Assembly: GCA_017303415.1 (NCBI GenBank)
Contig: JAFLBJ010000001.1
Coordinates: 1,798,001 to 1,862,000, forward strand
Direction of reading: 5' to 3'
From: Chitinophagales bacterium
GTDB taxonomy: Bacteria; Bacteroidota; Bacteroidia; Chitinophagales; Chitinophagaceae
Length of the DNA: 64,000 nucleotides
Shown here one piece after another: positions 42,932 through 51,921 of this stretch. Both the position numbers and the translations under genes were made by a program. The notes beneath the pieces were generated by a model. The model had not been told where the DNA came from. It ran no database searches and saw nothing but the letters and a program-made list of their open reading frames with translations. Position 1 is the stretch's first letter; every line of letters begins with the position of its first letter.

Positions 42932-43885
42932 CTATATTAATGGTTGATGATTCGCTCCTCTCCTTACATACTCTCCCCAGGACAAATTATCTTTTCCCGG
43001 TTCGGCGCTCAATGCTTTTTCGATGGCGTAATTGGCAGCGGTTTCTACCACCCACTCAAAATTTTCTTCTCCGACACTAGTTCTTTCGGCATCGGGTGCG
43101 GGATTGCAGAAATCGATCGCGTAAGGAACCCCATCGCGGAGCGCAAGTTCTACCGTATTGAAATCATATCCGAGGTACTCATTGATCCGCAGTACGATCT
43201 CTTCCATCTGGCGGTATCTTTCTTCTGAAGGAGAGAAGGAGGCCACATAGCGGAGATGGTGCGGGTTACGGGGTTCATACGGCATGATGCGCACATGTTT
43301 TCTGCCGATGCAATAACAGCGGTAATATTCTTCAAAAATGATCTCTTCCTGTAACAGCATCACCAGTTGACCGGTCTCTGCATGCTTTTCAAAGAATTCA
43401 TCTTTATTGGCGAGGCGGTAAACGTTTTTCCATCCGCCTCCGGCAAAGGGTTTCATATAAGCAGGGAAACCGACATACTGGAAAATGTTTTCCCAATCAA
43501 GCGGATAGGCCAGGTTGCTAAAGGATTCACCGGTGGTATCATCCGGATGATCACGTGAGGGAAGAATAACGGTCTTGGGCACCGGAACGCCAACTTTTGT
43601 CATCAGACAGTTATTAAAGTACTTGTCATCTGCACTCCACCAAAAGGGGTTATTGATGACAGCGGTGCCGGTAACAGCCGCATTTTTCAGGAAGGTGCGG
43701 TAGAATGGGACATCCTGCGATATCCTGTCAATGATCACATCATACCCGCAATGTTCACCTTGCATGGCCTTGTCGATGCGGACAGGCTCCGCCATCACAC
43801 CCGGAACCCCTTTGCTGTTGACGCGTTCCACAAAGGCCATAGGGAAGGACCTTTCTTTTCCAAACAGGATACCAATTTTTTTCAT
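42932..43885 (-). CDS. RimK-like ATP-grasp ligase
   Basis: 317 aa. Rossmann-like pre-ATP-grasp domain (MKKIGILFGKERSFPMAFVER; DVIIDRISQDVPFY), then the ATP-grasp core: TKVGVPVPKTVILPS, the nucleotide lysine region VGFPAYMKPFAGGGWKNVY near residue 140, the QEEIIFEEYYRCYCIG strand, and the metal-binding end NTVELALRDGVPYAIDFCNPAPD near 245-265. Forms amide or ester bonds via acyl phosphate; substrate unknown. Transcribed toward the GCS2 gene and divergently from an esterase: a possible small amidoligase locus. Confidence 0.8.
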   Translation of the reverse strand: MKKIGILFGKERSFPMAFVERVNSKGVPGVMAEPVRIDKAMQGEHCGYDVIIDRISQDVPFYRTFLKNAAVTGTAVINNPFWWSADDKYFNNCLMTKVGVPVPKTVILPSRDHPDDTTGESFSNLAYPLDWENIFQYVGFPAYMKPFAGGGWKNVYRLANKDEFFEKHAETGQLVMLLQEEIIFEEYYRCYCIGRKHVRIMPYEPRNPHHLRYVASFSPSEERYRQMEEIVLRINEYLGYDFNTVELALRDGVPYAIDFCNPAPDAERTSVGEENFEWVVETAANYAIEKALSAEPGKDNLSWGEYVRRGANHQPLI

Positions 43886-43992
43886 GATCTATATGGTTTT
43901 GGTGGCAAATAATAGAGCTATTAAGATAATTGATTAAGTTGCAGCCACAAAAAAATACTCCTTTCAAATCTACTGAAATTGGGGCTGAAACC

Positions 43993-44000
43993 TATATTTG
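43993..44000 (+). promoter_or_regulatory. Candidate -7 box for the esterase gene (near-leaderless)
   Basis: TATATTTG, a TAnnTTTG match, ending 4 nt before the GTG at 44005. If used, the mRNA would be leaderless, or translation would start at the in-frame GTG at 44041. Confidence 0.45.
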
Positions 44001-44004
44001 AAGC

Positions 44005-44826
44005 GTGCAATCCAAGACAAAAAAACATCCGGGCCTTCGTGTGAATTTGGCGTCTGAATTTCTGGACCGGACGGTGCTTATTGATATCTACCTTCCCCGG
44101 AACCACCAGCCAGAAACCCAGTATTCCCTTCTGTTGATCAATGACGGCCAGGACCTTCCCAAATTCGATCTGGGAGCCCTACTGGCCGATATGGAAGGGA
44201 AAGGGGAGATCGAGCCCCTGATCGTAGTGGGTATCCATTGCAGTGAGGACCGGAAAATGGAATATGGAACCGTTGCCTATACGGATTATATGGGCCGGGG
44301 AGCCAGGGCAGGCAAACACCAGCAATTCGTTTTTGATGAACTTTTACCCTATCTGCGGGCTCAATATGCTCCACAGGGATTTAAAGAAAAATCCTATGCC
44401 GGATTCTCCCTGGGAGGATTGACCGCCATCGATGTGGTCTGGAACAATCCCCATGAATTTCGCCGGGCAGGTGTTTTCTCAGGTTCACTCTGGTGGCGAC
44501 TCAACGATATTGGGAAAGGGTACATTGAAAAAACCGATCGGATCATGCACAAGCAAATCCGGGAAGGGAAATACCACCCCTGGCTGAAATTTTATTTTAC
44601 CACCGGCTCCCTTGATGAAACCATGGACCGGAATAACAACGGGATCATTGACTCCATTGACGACACCCTCGGTCTTATCGAGGAATTGGAGAAAATTGGT
44701 TACTCTGTCACCGAAGATATTTTTTACATCAACTACAAAGACGGTCGTCATGATGTGGAAACCTGGGGACGGGCGATGCCGGAATTTTTGAGGTGGGGGT
44801 GGGGGAGCGAGAGGCGTGAGGCGTGA
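44005..44826 (+). CDS. Alpha/beta-hydrolase esterase (enterochelin-esterase-like)
   Basis: 273 aa, no signal peptide. Fes/esterase-D type: strands TVLIDIYLPRNH and SLLLINDGQDLPKFD, the nucleophile elbow YAGFSLGGLTAI (Ser135), VFSGSLWW, an acid in TGSLDETMDRN, and the base His in KDGRHDVETW near residue 253. GTG start at 44005; an alternative GTG lies at 44041. An EF-hand-like DRNNNGIID stretch is present. The last codons (RREA and stop) are encoded by the GAGGCGTGAGGCGTGA words of repeat R10. Divergent from the ATP-grasp gene, so it may act on that pathway's product; inferred only. Confidence 0.8.
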   Translation: MQSKTKKHPGLRVNLASEFLDRTVLIDIYLPRNHQPETQYSLLLINDGQDLPKFDLGALLADMEGKGEIEPLIVVGIHCSEDRKMEYGTVAYTDYMGRGARAGKHQQFVFDELLPYLRAQYAPQGFKEKSYAGFSLGGLTAIDVVWNNPHEFRRAGVFSGSLWWRLNDIGKGYIEKTDRIMHKQIREGKYHPWLKFYFTTGSLDETMDRNNNGIIDSIDDTLGLIEELEKIGYSVTEDIFYINYKDGRHDVETWGRAMPEFLRWGWGSERREA

Positions 44827-45080
44827 GGCGTGAGTTTCGTGAGGCGTGAGGGGTGAGGCGTGAGAGGTGAATAGTGAATGGTGAATAGTGAATGGTGAAT
44901 AGTGAATGGTGAATAGTGAAATAACTTCTGATAATAAAAAAAGGCCTCAAATGAGGCCTTTTTCTTTATTATTTAAAAAAAACAATCGACGCTATATTCA
45001 CTATTCACTATTCACTATTCACTATTCACCCCTCACGCCTCACGTCTCACGAAACTCACGCCTCACGTCTCACGCCTCTC
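44811..45080. repeat. Giant composite inverted repeat R10 around a terminator
   Basis: About 270 bp between convergent genes. The left arm has tandem GAGGCGTGAG words (44811-44868) followed by seven AGTGAATGGTGAAT-type words (44868-44920); centre, a bidirectional terminator; the right arm has TATTCAC words (44995-45026), then CTCACGC/CTCACGT words (45028-45080). The two word families are mirrored in order. It begins inside the esterase coding sequence and ends 11 nt before the stop of the receptor gene. Confidence 0.9.
44938..44963. terminator. Bidirectional terminator at the centre of R10
   Basis: AAAAAGGCCTCA (44938-44949) pairs with TGAGGCCTTTTT (44952-44963). A-run and T-run on either side serve the esterase (+) and the Oar-like gene (-). 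Confidence 0.85.
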
Positions 45081-45090
45081 CCTTCCCTCA

Positions 45091-48000
45091 TCAAAACGAC
45101 AACCTCACACCGATCTGGCTCAGCCATCTTGCACTCAAACCAGGAGCGGTGCTGGTGCTCAGGCTCCAGGGGGTTCCGGTTTGTGGGCGGAACGTATAGC
45201 GCGGAGTCAGGTTGGTAGCGCTGGTATAGCTGTTGAATTGCAACAGGCCGTATTGGTCGTTGGCAAGGAAGTAGGTCTTACCCCAGTTGCGGTTCAGCAG
45301 ATTGGTAAAGTTGTAGATATCATAGGTGATCTGCAGGGTATGAATCTTCTTACCCAGTTTCACACTAAAGTCTTGTTTGATGCTCAGATCAAGCAAATGG
45401 CTCCAGGGCAGACGTGAACCATTGCGCTCGGCAAACTGGCCACGACGGTTGCGGAGATATTTGTTCGCCTGAATATAATTCTCGAACAGTTGACGTTGAG
45501 CGGCTTCGCTGTATGTTACGCCGTTTACGGTTACACTCAGGAAAGTAGTGGTTTGCAATTCTGCGGCTGTAGGCACATAGATCAGGTCATTGGTCTCTGA
45601 TCTGGCGCGGTCACCCACCATACTACCTGTGTACACATAGCTAAAGGGTTGTCCTTGCTGACCATTATACACCAGGGTAAAGGTAGTGGCAGCCATTTTT
45701 TTCGCACCATAGGTGAACTTCTTGGACAGGTATCCAAAGAAGCGGTGACCCAGGTTGAAGTCGGAAATGGAAAGCCCCAGTCCGTTACGGCCATTTACGG
45801 CTTCCATAAAGCGCCACTGGCTATTGTTCTGCGAGCTGGTACCCTCGTTGGTTACAATTGAATTACCGTAGGCATAACTCATGGTAGCGGCCCATCCATT
45901 CTGGAAGGCTTTATCCAATACCATGGTGAAGTTGTACGAGTACCCTTTAGTACCTGCATTATTACTCAGGACAAAGATATCATTGGCACCATAGGGGTTA
46001 GATCCATTGGAGAGCAGCGGGATCCTGTTGGGAGTGCCACCAAATGTATACACTGTACGTGCACCGGCTCCAACACTTTTCAGTGTAGGAGGCAGGATGT
46101 TTACGTTCTGATAATAGATCTCGTGGATATTCTTGCTAAACAATCCTTCCACGGTAAGTGTCCAACCTTTGCTGAGCCGTTTTTCAACAGTCAGTGAAGT
46201 ACGGAACAGTTTGGGGAGTTTGAATTTAGCAGCGATCAGGTCCACCTGGCCTTTGGCCGTGCTGGCGGATGTATTCAGGTCAGCCGGTGTGTATTGATTG
46301 AATGGATCGGGACGGAAACCGGAATAGAAAGTGGCAAACCCCGGTGTGGTCTGGGTTACAGAACCCAGGTTGATACCGGTGTTGTTATAAACACCACCAG
46401 GCCATACAAGCGGCATACGACCGGTAAAGAGACCGATACCTCCACGAACAGTGGTATTTTCATCCGGAACACGCAGGGTAAAACCTACGCGGGGAGAAAG
46501 TGACCAGGGAACTTGTGCCATTTGGCCGGAACGCGCACCGTTGAGATCATAATATTGTGAAATGATCGCCAAAGCCGTATCGTTCAGGAAAGGATCGGCG
46601 TTGGGGCGGTTCAGGAAAACGGTCTTATCTGCACGCAGACCGAGATTGATCGTCAGGTTTTGATTGGCTTTGATCTCATCATTGATGAAGAAGGCCCAGT
46701 TGATATAATTGAAACGGGCAGCCGATTTGGAATTCTTTTCATCCGTTGTCTCTTCCAGGTTCGAATAGGTGTACGAATACTGGTTAGGCGTTACGTCATT
46801 CAGAAAATCATTCAGGTTGTTGTAGGTATAGTTACCATACAGGTCACGAATGAAGAGGTTGTTTGCTTTGCTGATCAGGTTGTCGGTACCGACAGAGATC
46901 AGGTTATTGCCCAGATAGAATTTGAACACATCATTGATGGTCCAGTTCTTTTGGGCCAGGTAGTTACCCGTGGAGAAGTTCTCTGTACCAAAGATAAAGC
47001 GGCCAGCTCCGTCATTGATCGTTACCCGTGGGAAGGGTTGTCCGATCGGATCACGGTTATCGGTTACATCGGTATAGGTAATCAGCAAGCGGTTAGAGGC
47101 GCCTCCTTTCAGGCTATTACGTAACTCAAAAGTACCTGTGTGCGATTTGCTGGGGAACAGGATACCGTTGTTAAAGAAGTTGATGGTGGTGCTGCTGCTG
47201 GCGCTGGTATTATAACGTTCGCCCTGGTTGTAGCGATAGCTCATGGACAATTTGGTCCGGTTGTTTTTACCCAGGTTCCAGTCGAGTTTGGCAGTAACAC
47301 GATTTGCTTTCACCTGCTCAGGATTATCAAGGTAGGATCCGGCATCATAATTATAAGTTGTTTTCAGGTATGACACCAGGTTATCAATGGTGGCCTGATT
47401 GGAGTTACCTCTGTAATCAGCGATGTTGAAAGGCTGAGGGCGTTCATCACGCTGGATCTCACCCAGCAGGAAGAAGAACAGTTTATTCTTGATCAATGGT
47501 CCGCTAAAACGTGCACCATAGGTTTGGTTGCGGAAATTAGCCAGACGCACACGTTGATCAACTGCAACACCACCGGGTGTTTTACCAGCGAGTTTCTCAT
47601 CGCGGTAATAATACCAGGCTGCGCCATGCAGTTCATTTGAACCGGAACGGGTAGTGGCGTTGATACCACCACCGGTAAATCCACCTAGTGAGGCATCGTA
47701 GGGAGAAAGTACCACCTGGAACTGGTCGATGGCATCAATGGAGATGGGGTTGATATTGGCTTGACCTCCGTTTGTTCCGGAAGCGGCCAAACCAAATACA
47801 TCATTATTGATGGCGCCATCAATGAAGAAAGAGTTATAGCGGTTATTCTGACCAGCCAGGGAAACACCACCGTCACCGGTGATCTTTGCCTGAGGTGTTG
47901 CACGCAGATAATCATTTAAGCTACGCGATACGGTAGGGATATTGGCCACTTTATCCCGACCAATGCTGGTTTCAGAACCTGTCTTGGCTGTACCAGCGGC

Positions 48001-48378
48001 ACGACGGGAGGTCAATACCAACTCGGTGAGGTTGCCGGCTTTATCCACCAACACAAAATCGTAAGAGGCTTTATCACCCAGGCTGAGGAATATATTTTCT
48101 CTTACCTCATCATTGAATCCGACAAAGGAAACAGTTACGGTGTAAGGTCCTCCGGGGGTCATGTTATTGATATCGAAGCGGCCATTGCTTCGGGCGAGAA
48201 CGACATACTTGGTACCTGTGGGAACATGGACAGCGGTGATGGTAGCGCCAACCAACGGTTGATTATTGGCTCCTTTGATCAAACCGCCAATGCTACTGTT
48301 GGTCTCTTGTGCCTGTACGGACAGGGACATAACGAACAATACGGAGAGTAGTCGTACAATTCTCTTAAGCATAAGCAT
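45091..48378 (-). CDS. Oar-like TonB-dependent outer-membrane receptor (copy 1)
   Basis: 1095 aa. Signal peptide within MLMLKRIVRLLSVLFVMSLSVQAQ; carboxypeptidase-regulatory-like beta sandwich at about residues 28-112 (GANNQPLVGATITAVHV, GGPYTVTVSFVGF); plug domain about 130-235 (LRATPQAKITGDGGVSLAGQ, FIDGAINNDVFGL); then a long beta-barrel with a C-terminal aromatic strand (ARWLSQIGVRLSF). Oar proteins are large outer-membrane TonB-dependent proteins; no SusD-like partner is encoded here, so the ligand is unknown. A tandem paralogue lies immediately upstream. A second in-frame ATG two codons in is shared by both copies. Confidence 0.88.
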   Translation of the reverse strand: MLMLKRIVRLLSVLFVMSLSVQAQETNSSIGGLIKGANNQPLVGATITAVHVPTGTKYVVLARSNGRFDINNMTPGGPYTVTVSFVGFNDEVRENIFLSLGDKASYDFVLVDKAGNLTELVLTSRRAAGTAKTGSETSIGRDKVANIPTVSRSLNDYLRATPQAKITGDGGVSLAGQNNRYNSFFIDGAINNDVFGLAASGTNGGQANINPISIDAIDQFQVVLSPYDASLGGFTGGGINATTRSGSNELHGAAWYYYRDEKLAGKTPGGVAVDQRVRLANFRNQTYGARFSGPLIKNKLFFFLLGEIQRDERPQPFNIADYRGNSNQATIDNLVSYLKTTYNYDAGSYLDNPEQVKANRVTAKLDWNLGKNNRTKLSMSYRYNQGERYNTSASSSTTINFFNNGILFPSKSHTGTFELRNSLKGGASNRLLITYTDVTDNRDPIGQPFPRVTINDGAGRFIFGTENFSTGNYLAQKNWTINDVFKFYLGNNLISVGTDNLISKANNLFIRDLYGNYTYNNLNDFLNDVTPNQYSYTYSNLEETTDEKNSKSAARFNYINWAFFINDEIKANQNLTINLGLRADKTVFLNRPNADPFLNDTALAIISQYYDLNGARSGQMAQVPWSLSPRVGFTLRVPDENTTVRGGIGLFTGRMPLVWPGGVYNNTGINLGSVTQTTPGFATFYSGFRPDPFNQYTPADLNTSASTAKGQVDLIAAKFKLPKLFRTSLTVEKRLSKGWTLTVEGLFSKNIHEIYYQNVNILPPTLKSVGAGARTVYTFGGTPNRIPLLSNGSNPYGANDIFVLSNNAGTKGYSYNFTMVLDKAFQNGWAATMSYAYGNSIVTNEGTSSQNNSQWRFMEAVNGRNGLGLSISDFNLGHRFFGYLSKKFTYGAKKMAATTFTLVYNGQQGQPFSYVYTGSMVGDRARSETNDLIYVPTAAELQTTTFLSVTVNGVTYSEAAQRQLFENYIQANKYLRNRRGQFAERNGSRLPWSHLLDLSIKQDFSVKLGKKIHTLQITYDIYNFTNLLNRNWGKTYFLANDQYGLLQFNSYTSATNLTPRYTFRPQTGTPWSLSTSTAPGLSARWLSQIGVRLSF

Positions 48379-48455
48379 ATTATTAGTTTTCGGTTGCGAA
48401 TTTGAGCAAATCCGCTTTAATGCGGCAAATTAAATCTTTTGGCCCCAAAAAACAA

Positions 48456-48481
48456 AAAACCCCGCGAAATCGCGGGGTTTT
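48456..48481 (-). terminator. Rho-independent terminator of Oar-like copy 2
   Basis: AAAACCCCGCG (48456-48466) pairs with CGCGGGGTTTT (48471-48481) with a 4-nt loop. On the minus strand the T-run continues past 48456. It separates the two receptor genes, so they are not simply one transcript. Confidence 0.85.
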
Positions 48482-48501
48482 CGTTATCCGGTGAGAATCA
48501 A

Positions 48502-51500
48502 TTAGAAATTGAGGCGGACACCCAGCTGGCTGGTCCAACGGGCGCTGTTGAAAACACCATCCGAAATTGTCCAGTAATTTCCGGTGGTGGGGGCTGTAAA
48601 GCGGTACAGGGGAGTCAGGTCGGTTGCGCTGACATAGCCCTGGAAATCGAGCAGAATAGCCTGGTCATTGGACATGAAATAGGCCTTACCCCACTTATTG
48701 TTGATCATGTTGGTAAAGTTGAACACATCGTAGGTCACCTGTACCTGATAGGTCCGGGCACCCAGCTTGATGTTGAAATCCTGCTGGAGTTTCAGGTCCA
48801 CGATATTGGTAAAGGGCAGACGGGCACCATTACGCTCTGCATATTGTCCACGGCGGGATTTGAGGTATTTGTCACCTTCAACAAAGGCATTAAAGGCATT
48901 CCACTGGTCAGCAGGGCTGGCCGCACCGTTCTGAATAAAGTTGATCTCCGAAATGTCGGCCGGAATATAGGCCAGGTCATTGGTTTCGAAGTTATCCAGG
49001 TCACGGATCATACCGCGGTTGATAACATAGCTAAAGGGACTTCCGCTCTGGCCATTATACACCAGTGAAATGGTGGTAGCCAGTTTCTTGTTGGCCCAGG
49101 TGATTTTCTTGGCCACGTAAACGTTGATCCGGCTTCCCAGGTCGTAGTCGCTGGTAGACAGGCTCAGGAAATTACGTCCGTAAACGGTTTCCATAAAGCG
49201 CCACTGGCTGTTGTTCTGGGAGCTGGTACCTTCATTGCGTACAATCGAGCGACCATAGGTATAGTTGGCATTAAAGGCGAAACCATTGCTCCAGCCTTTA
49301 TCGATGGTAAAGGAGATATTGTAAGAATGGCCTTTGGCGCCATCTTCATTGTTGCTAAGCAGGTAAACACCGGTATACGGGTTGGTGCCATTGCCACGGA
49401 AGGGGATCTGGGCAGCGAAATTACCAGACAGGGGATATACATTCCGTACATCTGCTCCAACTGATTGCAGTGTGGGAGGCAGGATGTCTACACGCTTGTA
49501 GTCGATCTCATTGATATTGCTGGTATAGATACCTTCTACGATGAACTTCCAGTTCTTTCCGGCTGTTTTTTCAACGGCCAGTGAAGTACGGGCCACTTTG
49601 TTCATTTTGAATTCCTTGGAGATCAGGTCCACCTGTCCGGAAGGAACAGGAACATTGATACCAAAGTCGCTGGCCACATATTGTCCAAAGGGATCTTCAC
49701 GGAAAGCCACATTGGAGCGGGCGATACCAGCCAGGCTGATACCATTGTTGTTGTACACACCACCAGGCCATACCAGAGGTACACGTCCGGTAAACAAACC
49801 GGCACCACCACGGATGGTCATATTATGTTTGGCCATTTTATAAACAAAACCAAAGCGGGGGTTGAGGGACCACTTGGGACTGGAAATCTGACCCGAGCGG
49901 GCACCTTGCATATCATAATACTGTTCGATTTTGCTCAGGGCGCTGTCGTTAAAGAAGTTGTCTGTACGTGGTGTGGTCAGGAACTTGGTGTTATCCAAAC
50001 GCAATCCCACATTGATGGTCAGGGCATCATCTACCCGGATCTCATCATTTACAAAGAAACCTAAACGGAGGGTGTTGAATTTAGCCGCTGCATTCACTGA
50101 CTCATCCCCTGATTTTCCGGGATCCAACAGTGAGTAAGAGCGGTTGTAGGTAGCTGCCGTTCCACCGCTGGTAAAGGCGGCGAGGCTGTTGTAAACATAG
50201 GAACCATAGTTCTGGCGGATAAAGATATTGGTTGAATTGCTCAACTCATTGTCTGTACCGATCGACCAGGTTTGGTTGCCTTTATAGAATTTGAATACAT
50301 CAAAGATGGCGTAGTTATTCTGCTTCAGCAGGTTTCCGGTAGAGAATTCCTCTGTACCAAATACAATGGAACCTGATCCGTCACGAATGGTTACACGCGG
50401 GAATGGATCGCCGATCGCACCACGGTCATCCGTTACATTGGTAAAGGTCAGTAACAAGCGATTGTTAGATCCTTTCTTGAAACGGGAGTTCAATTCTATA
50501 GAACCTGAATGGGTGGTGGTTGGGAAAATATATCCGTTGTTATAAAAGTTGATCGTGCTGTTGCTGCTGCGGCTTACGTTGAAGCGTTCACCGGCATTGT
50601 ACCGATAGCTGGCGCTGAGTTTGTTCTTGCTGTTAAGCGCCCAGTCAATTTTGGCAACGATACGGTCGGCATTGATCTTTTCCGGATTGTCCAGATAAGT
50701 GCCGGGTTCATACCCGTAAGTGGTACGCAGGTAAGCGGCCAGATTTTCAATATCTGTTTGCGATGAATTGCCCAGGTATCCACTAATATCATAAGGTTGT
50801 GGACGTGTATCTCTTTGCATTTCTCCATTGATGAACATGAAAATCTTGTTCTTTACAATGGGGAAACCAACGCGGAAACCATAGGTCTGGTTTTTGAAAT
50901 CGGCCAATTTGGTGGCCACGCTTTTGTCAACACCAGGTGTTTTACCAGACAAAGATTGGTTCCGGAAGAAATAGTACACCGAACCATCGATCTCGTTGGT
51001 ACCACTCCGTGTAATGGCATTGATACCACCACCGGTAAAGTTACCCAGGGCCGCATCATAAGGAGAGATAACAACCTGGAATTGGTCGATGGCATCGATG
51101 GAGACCGGGGCAATACCTGCCTGGCCACCATTGGTACCTGAAGCGGAAAGCCCGAATACATCATTATTCACGGCTCCGTCAATATAGAATGAGTTGTAGC
51201 GGTTGTTTTGACCAGCCAGGGAGATACCACCGTCACCGGTGATCTTGGCCTGGGGTACATAACGCAGGTAGTCCGAGAGGTTACGGCCAACGGTAGGCAG
51301 GTTTTGCATTTTATCACGACCTACAGCGGTTTCGGTACCACCCTTGGCGCCTTCACGGGCGCGACGGGAGGAAGCCAGTACCACTTCCGACAATGTTTTC
51401 ACATCCTGGCCCATGGCAAGATCCTGACGGGATGTTTCCCCAAGGGAAACAAAAATGTCTGATTTTACCAGCTTGTCAAATCCGGTAAAGGATATTTCAA

Positions 51501-51741
51501 GTGTGTAGGGTCCACCAGGGTTGATATTGGCTACATCAAAGCGGCCGTCTCTCCGGGTGATCGTGGTGTACACGGTCTTGGTGGGAACATGGGTGAGTGT
51601 AACAGATGCGCCAACAAGGGGCTCATTTTTGTCGGTCTTTACCGTACCGGTCATACTACTGGTAGTGACCTGCGCCATTGAACACAATGACGTAATAATC
51701 AATACGATAAAGTAAGGGATACTTCTCTTAAACATAAGCAT
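48502..51741 (-). CDS. Oar-like TonB-dependent outer-membrane receptor (copy 2)
   Basis: 1079 aa, same architecture as copy 1: signal peptide (MLMFKRSIPYFIVLIITSLCSMAQ), carboxypeptidase-regulatory-like domain (KNEPLVGASVTLTHVPTKT), plug (PQAKITGDGGISLAGQNNRY; YIDGAVNNDVFGLSAS), barrel, and last strand ARWTSQLGVRLNF. Plug segments and several barrel blocks (EGTSSQNNSQWRFME; LVYNGQ.G.PFSYV) are nearly identical to copy 1 while the extracellular-loop regions differ, as expected of a duplication followed by loop divergence. Ends at the terminator 48456-48481. Divergent from ribBA. Confidence 0.88.
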   Translation of the reverse strand: MLMFKRSIPYFIVLIITSLCSMAQVTTSSMTGTVKTDKNEPLVGASVTLTHVPTKTVYTTITRRDGRFDVANINPGGPYTLEISFTGFDKLVKSDIFVSLGETSRQDLAMGQDVKTLSEVVLASSRRAREGAKGGTETAVGRDKMQNLPTVGRNLSDYLRYVPQAKITGDGGISLAGQNNRYNSFYIDGAVNNDVFGLSASGTNGGQAGIAPVSIDAIDQFQVVISPYDAALGNFTGGGINAITRSGTNEIDGSVYYFFRNQSLSGKTPGVDKSVATKLADFKNQTYGFRVGFPIVKNKIFMFINGEMQRDTRPQPYDISGYLGNSSQTDIENLAAYLRTTYGYEPGTYLDNPEKINADRIVAKIDWALNSKNKLSASYRYNAGERFNVSRSSNSTINFYNNGYIFPTTTHSGSIELNSRFKKGSNNRLLLTFTNVTDDRGAIGDPFPRVTIRDGSGSIVFGTEEFSTGNLLKQNNYAIFDVFKFYKGNQTWSIGTDNELSNSTNIFIRQNYGSYVYNSLAAFTSGGTAATYNRSYSLLDPGKSGDESVNAAAKFNTLRLGFFVNDEIRVDDALTINVGLRLDNTKFLTTPRTDNFFNDSALSKIEQYYDMQGARSGQISSPKWSLNPRFGFVYKMAKHNMTIRGGAGLFTGRVPLVWPGGVYNNNGISLAGIARSNVAFREDPFGQYVASDFGINVPVPSGQVDLISKEFKMNKVARTSLAVEKTAGKNWKFIVEGIYTSNINEIDYKRVDILPPTLQSVGADVRNVYPLSGNFAAQIPFRGNGTNPYTGVYLLSNNEDGAKGHSYNISFTIDKGWSNGFAFNANYTYGRSIVRNEGTSSQNNSQWRFMETVYGRNFLSLSTSDYDLGSRINVYVAKKITWANKKLATTISLVYNGQSGSPFSYVINRGMIRDLDNFETNDLAYIPADISEINFIQNGAASPADQWNAFNAFVEGDKYLKSRRGQYAERNGARLPFTNIVDLKLQQDFNIKLGARTYQVQVTYDVFNFTNMINNKWGKAYFMSNDQAILLDFQGYVSATDLTPLYRFTAPTTGNYWTISDGVFNSARWTSQLGVRLNF

Positions 51742-51899
51742 TATGTTAATTTTGGTGCAAAGAAAGCAATTTCCCGGCTACCGGACAGAGTTGGATTATT
51801 AACAATTTATTACCTACCAAACCACTGCCAGCGGAGCCTGCGGGTCATTGCATAGCGGGTCAAAGATAGGGGTATAAAGACAAGCTGGAAAATTGTGGC

Positions 51900-51907
51900 T
51901 AATTTTG
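51900..51907 (+). promoter_or_regulatory. Candidate -7 box for ribBA
   Basis: TAATTTTG ends 14 nt before the ATG at 51922 and lies inside the upstream open frame, arguing against a start at the GTG at 51895. No FMN-riboswitch-like structure can be recognised in the short leader. Confidence 0.5.
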
Positions 51908-51921
51908 CTAAAAATTGGAAT

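Noticed and set aside
44868-45080. CRISPR-like array of short repeats
   Set aside because: Units are only about 7-14 nt with no unique spacers, and the block is a palindrome, not direct repeats with spacers; no cas genes nearby.
51742-51921. FMN riboswitch upstream of ribBA
   Set aside because: I could not find the conserved RFN-element segments in the gap, and the candidate promoter leaves only a short leader.
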